In this document: one piece after another, positions 24,379-33,355 of the stretch | How the letters are laid out: each line of letters starts with the position of its first letter | How positions within the stretch are numbered: the first letter of the stretch is position 1 | Source: Aphodosoma sp045126975 | Lineage (GTDB): Bacteria > Bacteroidota > Bacteroidia > Bacteroidales > Paludibacteraceae | Assembly: GCA_045126975.1 (NCBI GenBank) | Contig: JBGVPL010000042.1 | Location: 62,001 to 126,000, forward strand | Length of the DNA: 64,000 nucleotides | Direction: 5' to 3' | Notes under the pieces: model-generated | Told to the model about the DNA's origin: nothing | Database searches by the model: none | What the model saw: only the letters and a program-made list of their open reading frames with translations | Position numbers and translations under genes: made by a program

Positions 24379-25686
24379 TTATCTCCTAAATCCCGGCAAT
24401 GACGCATAATTCAATCCTTGCCATACATCATTATTCGAACGAGACGACGAACTCTTTCCGCCTATCAAATAAATATAGCCTGTTGGCACAACCACTGCCG
24501 AAAGACCATAACGAGGCACATACAAATCACTAATTACAGATTTTGCTTTAGGCTCACCCCAATTCAAACCAAAATCTTTCGAAAATAATTGCGCATCATC
24601 CACAACTTTCTCTCCTCCTTCTGTAACACCACCAAACAACATCAAGCCACCACCATATTGAGCTAATGCAGCATACGCACGAGGAGTAAATTGCTCTTTT
24701 CCACCACTCAACTCGCTCCAATAATCTCCATTTTCACTACTCCATACCGACGACAAATATTTACCATTCCTATCTATTCCGCCAATCGCAAAAACTCTCT
24801 CTTTGCCCGAAGGAGCTTTTGCCATCAATACAGCGGCACCTTCCACAGGAAAATCTGAAGGCAAACGACCCAAATCCACCCAATCTGTACCATCCAAACG
24901 CGCCAAACCAAAATCTGCCGTAACACCATAAATCTTTCCCCCCATAGCAAACAACAAATGTTCCACTGCTATACCTGTAATCACTTCTGATGTCCATGCT
25001 GCACCATCCGCACTTTTATACAATTCACTATCATAATAGAAACAAACAAAATTTTCATAACCAACCAAATAATTCAAATCTATAGAAGAAAAATCAATAT
25101 CCAAACCCGTAACCTCTAAAGCATTCCACTCTATGCCATCAACACTCTCATGCACAAGCAAATCATTATCTACTATGGCAAAATAAAGCAATCTATCATT
25201 TATCCATAATACTTTTTCTGTCGCCGCATAACCAGCAAACACCTCACTCTTAAGACCCTGCCATATAAATGTATCAGGGTCAACTTGATGCACATTAACC
25301 TTCACAAAATAATCTGCCGACGTCTTCTCATCTGCCGCAACTACTGTGAATTTCACCTCATTTGTAAAGTTCAAATAAACTTCACTAAGTGCATAATAAT
25401 CAAGCGTATCATTGATATAGACCGATGAGAATCTCGGGTTTATCACAAACGACAACGAATCAATTCGAGTACCATAATCAATCGAATCATAGTTGTAAAT
25501 CAACAGACTATCATTATCTATGATAAATTCATAATTGCTAATACCCTCTATACTATCACTGTATAAATAAAACGACGTAATTACGGCTTCCTCCGAAATT
25601 ACACCCATATTATCATTATTTTTATTACATGACATTGCAAACAACATCAAAAAAAACATTCCAAAAAAATAAATACTCTTTTTCAT
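24379..25686 (-). CDS. Lipoprotein with Kelch-like repeats (DUF6242-like)
   Basis: This 435-residue protein starts MKKSIYFFGMFFLMLFAMSC, a lipoprotein signal. After an N-terminal beta domain (VITSFYLYSDSIEG...FTVVAADEKTSADYFVKVNV) it has repeated beta-propeller-like units (LLYFAIVDNDLLVHESVDGIEWNAL, RVFAIGGIDRNGKYLSSVWSSENG, GLMLFGGVTEGGEKVVDDAQLFS, GYIYLIGGKSSSSRSNNDVWQG). This layout resembles DUF6242 lipoproteins of Bacteroidales. Function unknown; surface or periplasmic location is inferred. A -7 box TAACTTTG (minus, 25771-25764) overlaps the lgt stop codon. Confidence 0.75.
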   Translation of the reverse strand: MKKSIYFFGMFFLMLFAMSCNKNNDNMGVISEEAVITSFYLYSDSIEGISNYEFIIDNDSLLIYNYDSIDYGTRIDSLSFVINPRFSSVYINDTLDYYALSEVYLNFTNEVKFTVVAADEKTSADYFVKVNVHQVDPDTFIWQGLKSEVFAGYAATEKVLWINDRLLYFAIVDNDLLVHESVDGIEWNALEVTGLDIDFSSIDLNYLVGYENFVCFYYDSELYKSADGAAWTSEVITGIAVEHLLFAMGGKIYGVTADFGLARLDGTDWVDLGRLPSDFPVEGAAVLMAKAPSGKERVFAIGGIDRNGKYLSSVWSSENGDYWSELSGGKEQFTPRAYAALAQYGGGLMLFGGVTEGGEKVVDDAQLFSKDFGLNWGEPKAKSVISDLYVPRYGLSAVVVPTGYIYLIGGKSSSSRSNNDVWQGLNYASLPGFRR

Positions 25687-25768
25687 ATCTAATATCTTAA
25701 TCTAAAAACTAATGCCGAATGGCTCTTACGACTTACTACTTTCCTCTTACTTCTTTACATTTGCAAAG

Positions 25769-26686
25769 TTAATCATTATTTTCTAAACTCTCATTGTTTT
25801 TAACACATTTTTGAGTCCAAACCATCAACACAATCCCCAACAAAAAAAATGGCACACTCAACCATTGCCCCATATTCAACGCCATATCACGCTCAAAACC
25901 CACCTGAACTTCCTTCACAAATTCCACACAAAACCTAAAACCTGCTATCACCATCAACTGCATCGACAAATAAAAACCTCTCTTAACCCTCCTATATCCC
26001 AAACACTTAAACAAGCAAACACCTACACCAAACAACACAAAAAAGAACAATGATTCATACAACTGTGCCGGATGCCGTGGCAACTCATCTATCATAGGGA
26101 AAACGAACGCCCATGCCACATCCGTAGGCGCACCCACAATCTCCGAGTTCATCAAATTTCCCAATCTTATAAATGCCCCAGCCAATGCTGTCGCAATAGC
26201 CATCCAATCCATTACAGGCAATATCGCCAACCCCGACCGCCATTTAAACAACAACAGCGCTAACATCAATCCCATAACCGCTCCATGACTTGCCAAACCA
26301 TGGTATCCATTGAAATAATAATTACCCATTTCATCGACTGCCACAGGCAAAAACATCTCTATCGGACGCGACAAAAAATAGTCTGGCTCATAAAACAAAC
26401 AATGCCCCAATCTCGCGCCCAAAAATATACCCAAAAACGCCCAAATTATCAAATTCTCAAAATGGCGTTGCTCTATACCAAACTCCTTAAACCTACGCCA
26501 AACATACCATCCCGCCAATACCAATCCCATAGCAAACAACACACCATACCACAACAAAGTGAAATTGCCAACCGAAAAAATCTCAGGCTTCGGATTCCAA
26601 ACAATAAAGTTGAGAGTTGAGAATTGAGAACCGAAGGTCTTTGAGCCTTTGGCGATAAAATTGAGAATTGAGAATTGAAAATCCAT
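25769..26686 (-). CDS. lgt: Prolipoprotein diacylglyceryl transferase with repeat-derived N-terminus
   Basis: Lgt moves diacylglycerol from phosphatidylglycerol to the lipobox cysteine of prolipoproteins. The integral membrane enzyme shows the core motifs YHGLASHGAVMG, AGAFIRLGNLMNSEIVG and RHPAQLYESLFFF. The native start would be near FIVWNPKPEIFSVGNFTLLWYG, but there is no ATG, GTG or TTG there. The only in-frame ATG is at 26686, and the first about 26 residues (DFQFSILNFIAKGSKTFGSQ...) are encoded by heptads and the 33-bp dispersed element. The repeat seems to have pushed in between the start codon and the body of the gene. Many lipoproteins in this window depend on this enzyme. Confidence 0.9.
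   Translation of the reverse strand: MDFQFSILNFIAKGSKTFGSQFSTLNFIVWNPKPEIFSVGNFTLLWYGVLFAMGLVLAGWYVWRRFKEFGIEQRHFENLIIWAFLGIFLGARLGHCLFYEPDYFLSRPIEMFLPVAVDEMGNYYFNGYHGLASHGAVMGLMLALLLFKWRSGLAILPVMDWMAIATALAGAFIRLGNLMNSEIVGAPTDVAWAFVFPMIDELPRHPAQLYESLFFFVLFGVGVCLFKCLGYRRVKRGFYLSMQLMVIAGFRFCVEFVKEVQVGFERDMALNMGQWLSVPFFLLGIVLMVWTQKCVKNNESLENND
26609..26680 (+). repeat. Heptads and 33-bp dispersed element forming the lgt 5' end
   Basis: GTTGAGA, GTTGAGA, ATTGAGA (26609-26629), then the 33-bp element (26628-26660, identical to the aroA copy), then ATTGAGA, ATTGAGA, ATTGAAA (26660-26680). Confidence 0.9.
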
Positions 26687-26715
26687 CCTATATGAATTAA
26701 AAATACTATAAGTTA

Positions 26716-27720
26716 CTACAAAAACACTCCTAACTCCCCATTTACCATTCCAGGCACCGAATCAATAATTCCAAACAACTCCTCTAAAGTCTCTGCTCGC
26801 AACATAGCAATCCTCGTAGGCTTAAAATGGTCAATACCCTTAAACACAGGCGTAACAGCCAAATGCCTTCTACTATGCACAATCCCTTTTCGCTCATCAC
26901 CCAACCACTCAATCGACCTCAACACATGCTCCTTGATAATATCAATCTGCCACTGCATCGAATAAGGTGCCACATGCTCACCCGTTTGCAAATAATGTTT
27001 CACCTCTTCAAAAATCCAAGGTCTACCAATCGACCCACGCCCAATCATCACAGCATCAACACCATATCTATCAAAACACTCACGAGCACGCTCTGGAGTA
27101 GTAACATCGCCGTTACCAATAATTGGAATCCTCATACGTGGATTATTCTTCACCTCACCAATCAATGTCCAATCAGCCTCACCCGTGTACATCTGCGCAC
27201 GCGTACGCCCATGTATCGCCAACGCCTGAGCTCCACAATCTTGCACCGCCTCTGCCAAGTCAACTATAATCTTCGACTGCTCATCCCATCCCAAACGTGT
27301 CTTTACCGTAACAGGAATCTTCACCGCCTCAACCACTGCCTTCGTGATAGCCAACAACTTAGGAATGTCTCGCAACATACCCGACCCTGCGCCTTTACCA
27401 GCAACCTTCTTCACCGGACAACCAAAATTCAAGTCCAATATATCAGGTCGTGCCTCTTCCACAATCTTTGCCGCCTCCACCATCGTATCAACATCCTTAC
27501 CATAAATCTGAATCGCCACAGGGCGTTCCTCATCATGAATAGTCAACTTCTGCTCCGTACGCTTCACATTCCTTATCAACGCATCAGCACTAACAAACTC
27601 AGTATAAACCATATCCGCTCCAAATCGTTTACACAACAATCTGAACGCAGGGTCCGTAACATCCTCCATCGGTGCCAAAAACAAAGGCTCTTTTCCAAAT
27701 TCTACATTACCAATTTTCAT
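26716..27720 (-). CDS. dusB: tRNA-dihydrouridine synthase B
   Basis: DusB reduces uridine in the tRNA D-loop using FMN. The 334-residue length is normal. Landmarks are LAPMEDVTDPAFRLLCKRFG at the N-terminus, LNFGCPVKKVAGKGAGSGML containing the catalytic Cys, VTVKTRLGWDE, AIHGRTRAQMYTG, IIGNGDVTTPE and VMIGRGSIGRPWIF (FMN phosphate site). It is divergent from the SufT-like gene; the shared region carries a -7 box for the plus strand. Confidence 0.95.
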   Translation of the reverse strand: MKIGNVEFGKEPLFLAPMEDVTDPAFRLLCKRFGADMVYTEFVSADALIRNVKRTEQKLTIHDEERPVAIQIYGKDVDTMVEAAKIVEEARPDILDLNFGCPVKKVAGKGAGSGMLRDIPKLLAITKAVVEAVKIPVTVKTRLGWDEQSKIIVDLAEAVQDCGAQALAIHGRTRAQMYTGEADWTLIGEVKNNPRMRIPIIGNGDVTTPERARECFDRYGVDAVMIGRGSIGRPWIFEEVKHYLQTGEHVAPYSMQWQIDIIKEHVLRSIEWLGDERKGIVHSRRHLAVTPVFKGIDHFKPTRIAMLRAETLEELFGIIDSVPGMVNGELGVFL

Positions 27721-27768
27721 CTTCCAAAGCTTTTATCATTAAAAATACAAAATTACAAAAAAAATTCG

Positions 27769-27776
27769 TATCTTTG
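27769..27776 (+). promoter_or_regulatory. -7 box before the SufT-like/lpxH pair
   Basis: TATCTTTG, 81 nt before the ATG at 27857. An ATTCCTC-type heptad array (27822-27852) lies in the leader. No clear -33 box. Confidence 0.5.
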
Positions 27777-27821
27777 CACAAGAAAATTGAAAATAGAGAA
27801 TTGAGAACTAAAAATTCTAAC

Positions 27822-27852
27822 ATTCCTCACTCCTCATTCCTAATTCCTCATT
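27822..27852. repeat. Four ATTCCTC-type heptads in a 5' leader
   Basis: ATTCCTC, ACTCCTC, ATTCCTA, ATTCCTC end 8 bases before the ATG at 27857. Confidence 0.85.
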
Positions 27853-27856
27853 GATT

Positions 27857-28168
27857 ATGAACGAATTTCTCGAACTTGAAGAACGCATCGTAGCGATGCT
27901 TAAAACCGTTTACGACCCTGAAATCCCTGTCAATATCTACGACCTCGGTCTCATCTATCGCATCGACACTAACAATGGCGACGTTACTCTCGACATGACA
28001 CTCACTGCGCCTAACTGCCCTGCAGCCGAATTCATTATGGAAGACGTCAAAATGAAAATCGAATCAGTTGAAGGCGTAAAATCCGTTACCGTAAACCTCG
28101 TATTCGAACCTGAATGGGACCGCTCTATGATGTCGGAAGAAGCCCAACTCGAACTCGGACTTTTATGA
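27857..28168 (+). CDS. MIP18/DUF59-family Fe-S assembly protein (SufT-like)
   Basis: This 103-residue protein has the DUF59 core VYDPEIPVNIYDLGLIYRID, MTLTAPNCPAAEFI with the conserved Cys, and VNLVFEPEWDRSMMSEEA. Family members help mature Fe-S proteins. Start is ATG 27857; an upstream TTG adds two residues. Its stop TGA overlaps the ATG of lpxH (ATGA at 28165-28168), so translation is likely coupled. A functional link with lipid A synthesis is not obvious. Confidence 0.85.
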   Translation: MNEFLELEERIVAMLKTVYDPEIPVNIYDLGLIYRIDTNNGDVTLDMTLTAPNCPAAEFIMEDVKMKIESVEGVKSVTVNLVFEPEWDRSMMSEEAQLELGLL

Positions 28169-28932
28169 AATATTACTTCGTAGCAGACTCACATCTTGGC
28201 TCACGCCTATTCGATGACCAAGCGGCAAAAAACCGCTATTTCATCAAATGGCTCAACATGGCTACTACCGAAGAATCCGAAATATTCCTACTTGGCGACA
28301 TATTCGACTTTTGGTTCGAATTTACCCACGCCATACCTCCTGGATTCGACGACGTACTCCAAGCCCTACGCTCTGCTACCCAGCGAGGCACACGCATCCA
28401 TTTCTTCTGTGGCAATCACGACCAATGGACCTTCGGCTACCTCCGCGACTATTGTGGACTAATCATTCACAAAACAGGCGAATTCATCGACATTGAAGGC
28501 AAACAATTCTACCTTGCTCACGGACACGGATTAGGAGAAAAACGCCGCATCACTCGCCTACTCAACTCCATATTCGAAAGCCGCACTGCCCAATGGCTCT
28601 TCCGCCACCTCATGATACCACATCTCGGCTATGCTTTCGGTTATAGTTGGAGCGCCCGCAATCGCAAAAAGCACGATTCCATCGAAAACAATAACCGCCA
28701 CCACAACTACTACGAAAGCCACAATACCGATTCAAACGCCTTCCAAGTAGAATGGGCAAAACAATTCTCTGTCTCACATCCCGATGTCCGCTATATCATC
28801 ATGGGGCACCTACACCAAGAAATCAATATGCGCCTCGCCACAGGCTGCCAACTCCTAATTCTCGATGAATTCTACCAAAATTACGGCTTCGCCACCTTCG
28901 ATGGCACAAACCTATGGCCCGAAAATTTTTAA
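28165..28932 (+). CDS. lpxH: UDP-2,3-diacylglucosamine diphosphatase
   Basis: LpxH makes lipid X in lipid A synthesis. Start ATG 28165 gives MKYYFVADSHLGSRLFDDQA; a 17-residue upstream extension lies within the preceding gene and is rejected. Metal sites are ADSHLG, LLGDIFDFWFEF, FCGNHDQW, LAHGHG and IIMGHLHQE. The 255-residue length is typical of the Bacteroidota form. It overlaps the SufT-like gene by 4 bp and is followed by a terminator. Confidence 0.9.
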   Translation: MKYYFVADSHLGSRLFDDQAAKNRYFIKWLNMATTEESEIFLLGDIFDFWFEFTHAIPPGFDDVLQALRSATQRGTRIHFFCGNHDQWTFGYLRDYCGLIIHKTGEFIDIEGKQFYLAHGHGLGEKRRITRLLNSIFESRTAQWLFRHLMIPHLGYAFGYSWSARNRKKHDSIENNNRHHNYYESHNTDSNAFQVEWAKQFSVSHPDVRYIIMGHLHQEINMRLATGCQLLILDEFYQNYGFATFDGTNLWPENF

Positions 28933-28946
28933 TCTATTCAATACAA

Positions 28947-28990
28947 AAAAAGGCTGTTTCAAATTTGAAATTTGAAACAGCTTTTTTTTG
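28947..28990. terminator. Bidirectional terminator after lpxH
   Basis: An 11-bp stem (GCTGTTTCAAA at 28953-28963, TTTGAAACAGC at 28971-28981) is flanked by A-run and T-run. It separates lpxH from a convergent gene. Confidence 0.85.
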
Positions 28991-29002
28991 TCTTAAAAAC
29001 AA

Positions 29003-29656
29003 CTAAAATTGTAATACTAAACCAACACCTGTTGGATTAAGGCCTAAATTCAACGAAAGGTTTTGTTTGTTATATTTCTTATAAGCATTATTGATTTTAT
29101 ATTGTCCGATAATGATTGTTGGAATAGAGGCTAATGTGGCTGCTGAGCCAATCATCAATAAAGCTGAGCCAGTATACCATGTTCCATAAGTCATTAATCC
29201 TATTCCTGTAGCATCAAGGAGAAAGCCTCCAGCAAATAATCCCCAACCTACATAATTTAGAGTTTTACCTTTACGATATTCTTGATATGCGATGTCGCAT
29301 GTGTTTCTTAATAAACTTTCTACTTCAGAACGATGATAAAATCGACCTTCGTGATAATAATTTCGAGGTGTAAGACGGAAAATTTGATTATATGACATTT
29401 GTGTAAATTCTTCGTTTAGTGCTGAATAATAATGGGTTTGACCATTATTTAAATCTACTAAAGCAATTTCATCGGCATATAATAAGAACATGGGACCATG
29501 AGGTATATCAAGATTGAAATATTGTACTTCAGCCGATGAACATACAATCACTTTTGCGCGAATCGTAGCACCATTTGTCAATACAATAATATCTTCAGCA
29601 AATGCTGTAAATATTGCAAAAATAGCAAAAATTGATAGAATAATTAGTCGTTTCAT
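29003..29656 (-). CDS. Secreted or periplasmic protein with hydrophobic C-terminal segments, unknown function
   Basis: I do not recognise a named family. The 217-residue protein has a signal peptide (MKRLIILSIFAIFAIFTAFA) and a short beta domain (DIIVLTNGATIRAKVIVCSS...VQYFNLD) of a kind common in Bacteroidales membrane-associated proteins. A charged segment with YHEGRFYHRSEVESLLRNTC follows. Two hydrophobic stretches (YVGWGLFAGGFLLDATGIGLM and GSALLMIGSAATLASIPTII) come next. It is probably anchored in a membrane. It follows nqrF but is separated from it by a terminator. Confidence 0.65.
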   Translation of the reverse strand: MKRLIILSIFAIFAIFTAFAEDIIVLTNGATIRAKVIVCSSAEVQYFNLDIPHGPMFLLYADEIALVDLNNGQTHYYSALNEEFTQMSYNQIFRLTPRNYYHEGRFYHRSEVESLLRNTCDIAYQEYRKGKTLNYVGWGLFAGGFLLDATGIGLMTYGTWYTGSALLMIGSAATLASIPTIIIGQYKINNAYKKYNKQNLSLNLGLNPTGVGLVLQF

Positions 29657-29724
29657 AGTAGTTGATTTTTTTAAGAGATTGTACTATTTTGATGGTTTTA
29701 ATGTAAGTTAGTTTAATGTAAAAA

Positions 29725-29768
29725 TAAAAAAATACCTCCACAAATAAATCGTGGAGGTATTTTTTTGG
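29725..29768 (-). terminator. Terminator of the nqr operon
   Basis: An 11-bp stem (AATACCTCCAC at 29731-29741, GTGGAGGTATT at 29751-29761) is flanked by A-run and T-run, 30 bp after the nqrF stop. Confidence 0.88.
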
Positions 29769-29790
29769 GTTTATGACTTTTTTATGCTTA

Positions 29791-31056
29791 TTAAGCACCA
29801 AAGTTGTCGAACATGAGGTTTTCGCGTGGTACACCAAGTGAATAAAGCATGTTTTCTACTGCTTTACTCATAGGGCCAGGACCACACATGTAGTATTCGA
29901 TATCTTCTGGAGACTCATGGTCTTTGAGGTATGTTTCGTAAATCACGTTGTGAACGAAACCTGGAGTATATTTCACACCTGCTGCATCGGCTGCTGGGTC
30001 TGGACGGTCGAGAGCCAAGTGGAAGTGGAAGTTAGGGAACTCTTTCTCAATTGCCAAGAAGTCTTCGAGGTAGAATACTTCGTTGAGCGCACGTGCACCA
30101 TAGAAGTAGTGCATTTCGCGGTCAGTTGTTTTGAGAGTTTTAGTCAAGTGCATGATTTGAGCACGTAGAGGAGCCATACCAGCACCACCACCTACCCACA
30201 TCATTTCGGCTTTTGAGTCGAAAATTGGGTGGAAGTCACCATAAGGACCTGACATGATTACTTTGTCGCCTGGTTTAAGTGTAAAGATGTAAGAAGAAGC
30301 GATACCTGGCATTACATCCATGAAGCCACCACCTTGTTCTTTTGGTTTGAAAGGAGGAGTAGCGATACGCACTGTAAGCATGATACGGTCGCCCTCTGCA
30401 GGGTAGTTAGCCATAGAGTAAGCACGGATAGTTTCTTCTGTATTTTCGCATTTCAAGCCAAAGAGACCGAAGTTTTTCCAAGCATCGAGATAGCCTTCGC
30501 CGATGAGAGATTTGTCGATGTCTTTGTCATAATCCATTTTGAATTTAGGGATTTTGATTTGAGCATACGAACCTGGGATGAAGTCCATGTGTTCGCCTGG
30601 AGGCAATGCCACGATGAACTCTTTGATGAATGTAGCAACGTTTTTGTTAGAGATAACTTCGCATTCCCATTCTTTAACACCGAGAACTGATTCGTCAACT
30701 TTGAGTGCCATGTCGCCTTTAACTTTGACTTGGCAACCAAGACGCCAGTGGTCTTTTACTTGTTTACGAGAGAAGTGAACTGTTTCGGTAGGGAGGATTT
30801 CGCCACCACCTTCAGTCACTTGGCAACGGCATTGACCGCAAGAACCTTTACCACCACAAGCAGATGGAAGGAATACGCCTGCATTAGCCATAGCATTAAG
30901 AAGTGAGCCACCAGCAGCAGCTTCTACCTCTTTTTCGCCGTTGAGGGTAATTTTCACATTACCAGATGCTACTAAGTAGCGTTTAGCGATAAGCAATACG
31001 ATAACAAGCAAGATGATTACTGCAAGGAATACCACCAAACTTGTAAGCGTAGCCAT
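29791..31056 (-). CDS. nqrF: Na+-NQR subunit F (NADH dehydrogenase subunit)
   Basis: NqrF takes electrons from NADH into the sodium-pumping NADH:quinone reductase. I prefer ATG 31056 (MATLTSLVVFLAVIILL); an in-frame ATG at 31077 would add seven residues. One N-terminal membrane helix is followed by a [2Fe-2S] ferredoxin domain (SACGGKGSCGQCRC...RLGCQV), an FAD domain (RAYSMANYP) and an NADH domain (GGGAGMAPLRAQI, YYMCGPGPMSKAV). Last gene of nqrABCDEF. Confidence 0.96.
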   Translation of the reverse strand: MATLTSLVVFLAVIILLVIVLLIAKRYLVASGNVKITLNGEKEVEAAAGGSLLNAMANAGVFLPSACGGKGSCGQCRCQVTEGGGEILPTETVHFSRKQVKDHWRLGCQVKVKGDMALKVDESVLGVKEWECEVISNKNVATFIKEFIVALPPGEHMDFIPGSYAQIKIPKFKMDYDKDIDKSLIGEGYLDAWKNFGLFGLKCENTEETIRAYSMANYPAEGDRIMLTVRIATPPFKPKEQGGGFMDVMPGIASSYIFTLKPGDKVIMSGPYGDFHPIFDSKAEMMWVGGGAGMAPLRAQIMHLTKTLKTTDREMHYFYGARALNEVFYLEDFLAIEKEFPNFHFHLALDRPDPAADAAGVKYTPGFVHNVIYETYLKDHESPEDIEYYMCGPGPMSKAVENMLYSLGVPRENLMFDNFGA

Positions 31057-31094
31057 TGTGTTTATTTCTAATAACATAATTTTTCAATTTTTTA

Positions 31095-31165
31095 GTAGTA
31101 AGTCGAAAGTCGAAAGTCGTAAGACTATTGTCTTTCTACCTATTACTTATTACTTATTACTTATT
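31095..31165. repeat. Heptad spacer between nqrE and nqrF
   Basis: GTAGTAA, GTCGAAA, GTCGAAA, GTCGTAA, GACTATT (31095-31129), then three ATTACTT units (31142-31162). The GTCGTAA-type set recurs at 55788-55820 before the Na/Pi cotransporter gene. Confidence 0.85.
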
Positions 31166-31168
31166 TTT

Positions 31169-31813
31169 TTAGATTTTCAAGCCTGAGAAGCACATGAATG
31201 CCATTGCCATAAGACCTACGATGATGAAAGTGATACCGAGGCCTTTCAAAGGTGCAGGAACGTCAGAATACTCCATACGTTCGCGGATAGCGGCAAGACC
31301 AACGATAGCCAAAAGCCAACCAATACCAGAGCCAAGAGCATAGAATACTACGTCTACAATACCAATCAAAGCTTTAGGATCAGTTCCTTCAAGGATTACG
31401 CGTTGTTGCATGAACAACGAGCCACCCATGATAGCACAGTTAACAGCGATAAGAGGCAAGAAAATACCCAATGACGCATACAAAGATGGTGAGAATTTTT
31501 CTACAATCATCTCAACCAATTGTACGATAGCAGCAATTACAGCGATGAAAAGAATCAAGCTGAGGTAGCTGAGGTCCAAATCAGCAAAGCCTTCGCCCAA
31601 CCATGTGAGAGCACCTTTTTGGAGGATACCAGTATAAAGGTAGTAGTTCACTGGAAGGGTGATGAGAAGCACAGCTGTTACAGCAATACCAAGACCTACT
31701 GAGGTCTTAACATTTTTCGATACTGCAAGGTATGAACACATACCAAGGAAGTATGCGAATATCATGTTGTCCGAAAAAATCGAACTTACAAATAAACTAA
31801 ATGCGTGTTCCAT
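31169..31813 (-). CDS. nqrE: Na+-NQR subunit E
   Basis: NqrE is a polytopic membrane subunit. It has the two cysteines that, with NqrD, hold the membrane-embedded Fe-S centre: LGMCSYLAVS near residue 26 and IAVNCAIMGGSLF. Six hydrophobic segments are visible in 214 residues, slightly longer than usual. It sits between nqrD and nqrF in the operon. Confidence 0.96.
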   Translation of the reverse strand: MEHAFSLFVSSIFSDNMIFAYFLGMCSYLAVSKNVKTSVGLGIAVTAVLLITLPVNYYLYTGILQKGALTWLGEGFADLDLSYLSLILFIAVIAAIVQLVEMIVEKFSPSLYASLGIFLPLIAVNCAIMGGSLFMQQRVILEGTDPKALIGIVDVVFYALGSGIGWLLAIVGLAAIRERMEYSDVPAPLKGLGITFIIVGLMAMAFMCFSGLKI

Positions 31814-31824
31814 ATTATTTCAGT

Positions 31825-31885
31825 TGAGAGTTGAGAGTTAAGAGATTAATGCCGCAAGGCTCTCTATACTCTAATCTCTAAACTA
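31825..31885. repeat. Composite spacer with GCCGCAAGGC core between nqrD and nqrE
   Basis: GTTGAGA, GTTGAGA, GTTAAGA, GATTAAT are followed by the hairpin GCCGCAAGGC and then TCTCTAT, ACTCTAA, TCTCTAA. The right arm is nearly the reverse complement of the left arm. Confidence 0.75.
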
Positions 31886-31897
31886 TAAACATTATTT

Positions 31898-32518
31898 TTA
31901 TTTTTCTTGAAGGTCTTTGTTGATTGAACGATGAACCCAAATAATACAAGCCACGATGATAAGAGCCATAGCAGGCATCATCATCATACCATTGTTTACA
32001 TAACCCATTTCGTAGAACGAAGCTGGGATAACGCGGAAGCCAAAGAGAGTGCCAGAGCCGAGCAATTCACGGAAGAATGCTACTACAACCAATACCCAAG
32101 CGTAACCAAGACCATTACCGATACCATCGAGGAATGATGCCCATGGTTTGTTAGCCATAGCAAAAGCCTCAAGACGACCCATAAGGATACAGTTAGTAAT
32201 GATAAGACCGATATACACAGAAAGTTGTACGCTAAGATCATACATAAATGCTTTCAACACTTCAGAAACAACGGTTACAAGAGCTGCAACAACAACCAAT
32301 TGTACGATAATACGTACGCTATTAGGAATTGTGTTACGGATAAGAGAGATAACCACATTGGCCATAGCCACGATGATTGTTACAGAGATACCCATAACGA
32401 TGGCAGGCTTCAATTGTACTGTTACAGCGAGAGCTGAACAGATACCGAGTACTTGTACTGCTACTGGGTTGTTTTTGTTAAGAGGACCGAGTAGAGCGTT
32501 TTTCAATTCTTCTTTCAT
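31898..32518 (-). CDS. nqrD: Na+-NQR subunit D
   Basis: NqrD is the membrane partner of NqrE. The matching cysteines are in LGICSALAVTVQ near residue 27 and IITNCILMGRLEAF. The 206 residues carry six hydrophobic segments. Only 1 bp separates it from the nqrC stop, so translation is probably coupled. Confidence 0.96.
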   Translation of the reverse strand: MKEELKNALLGPLNKNNPVAVQVLGICSALAVTVQLKPAIVMGISVTIIVAMANVVISLIRNTIPNSVRIIVQLVVVAALVTVVSEVLKAFMYDLSVQLSVYIGLIITNCILMGRLEAFAMANKPWASFLDGIGNGLGYAWVLVVVAFFRELLGSGTLFGFRVIPASFYEMGYVNNGMMMMPAMALIIVACIIWVHRSINKDLQEK

Positions 32519-32519
32519 A

Positions 32520-33266
32520 TTAGTTTCCTCCTTCGATTACAGGTTCAACCATAACACTGTCAACTACTTCTTCAACAACGATAGCAGCAGGAGCAGTGAG
32601 GAATTTTTCATAGTTAGCAAGACTTGTTGCCAACATAGCTTCTACACCTTTTGATGTGATAGTACCACCAGAGATAGCATCTACTTGGTCGCGACCTTCA
32701 ACTTTTATACCTGGTTTTTCGATTGCGATAGAAGCAAATTTACCACCTTTCAAAAGTTCTTTGCCAATGAATGGGTTACGGAATTTTTCAGTAACGATTT
32801 CAGCACCAAGACCTGGAGTTTCACCAGCGTGGTTGAAGAATACACCATAAACTGTGTTACGGTCGTTATTGAGAGCCATATAACCCCATATTGCGCCCCA
32901 AAGACCTGCTCCATTCATAGGGAGAATGTATTTGGTTTCGCCGTTTACCTCAGCTATATACATTGGGAATTCTTCGCCTTCTACAGCTTTAACATCAAAG
33001 TCAGCTACAGGATCGAGTGTTTTCACTACGTTGCCTTCTGCGTCAAGCATTTTATATTCTTTGATAGTTGCTGCGTAAGTAGCTGCTGCATCTTCGCCTA
33101 ATTCGATGCCAGGCAACGAATAGAGGATTTGCTTTTTAGTGTCGAGACGTACGTTGTCCTCTTGGAAAGAACGAAGAGAACCCGAAGTAATCGACAATAG
33201 CACCGATACGATGGTGATGATTACCACCATGTATATTAACGTATAACTATTTTTATTTGTATTCAT
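32520..33266 (-). CDS. nqrC: Na+-NQR subunit C
   Basis: NqrC carries a covalently bound FMN on the periplasmic side. One N-terminal membrane helix (LIYMVVIITIVSVLLSITSG) and a soluble domain are seen in 248 residues. The flavin-attachment motif DAISGGTITSKGVEAM is present near the C-terminus, with Thr as the expected attachment residue. Confidence 0.95.
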   Translation of the reverse strand: MNTNKNSYTLIYMVVIITIVSVLLSITSGSLRSFQEDNVRLDTKKQILYSLPGIELGEDAAATYAATIKEYKMLDAEGNVVKTLDPVADFDVKAVEGEEFPMYIAEVNGETKYILPMNGAGLWGAIWGYMALNNDRNTVYGVFFNHAGETPGLGAEIVTEKFRNPFIGKELLKGGKFASIAIEKPGIKVEGRDQVDAISGGTITSKGVEAMLATSLANYEKFLTAPAAIVVEEVVDSVMVEPVIEGGN

Positions 33267-33281
33267 ATTTTTAGACTTTTA

Positions 33282-33355
33282 GTAGCGAGTAGCGAGTAGC
33301 GAGATTTGATTTATGCTAGATGGATCTCGTTACTAACGACTCGTTACTCGTTACT
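33282..33355. repeat. Composite heptad spacer between nqrB and nqrC
   Basis: GTAGCGA three times and GATTTGA (33282-33309), a 19-nt middle, then CGTTACT, AACGACT, CGTTACT, CGTTACT (33328-33355). The arms are complementary apart from one base per unit, so they can form a long hairpin inside the operon mRNA. Confidence 0.85.

Noticed and set aside
24330..24407. Longer start for aroA (24407)
   Set aside because: It would overlap the 3' end of the upstream lipoprotein gene and is made of AATTGTG-type repeats.
26827..27804. 325-residue open frame on the plus strand
   Set aside because: Antisense shadow of dusB, low-complexity composition, and no domain pattern.
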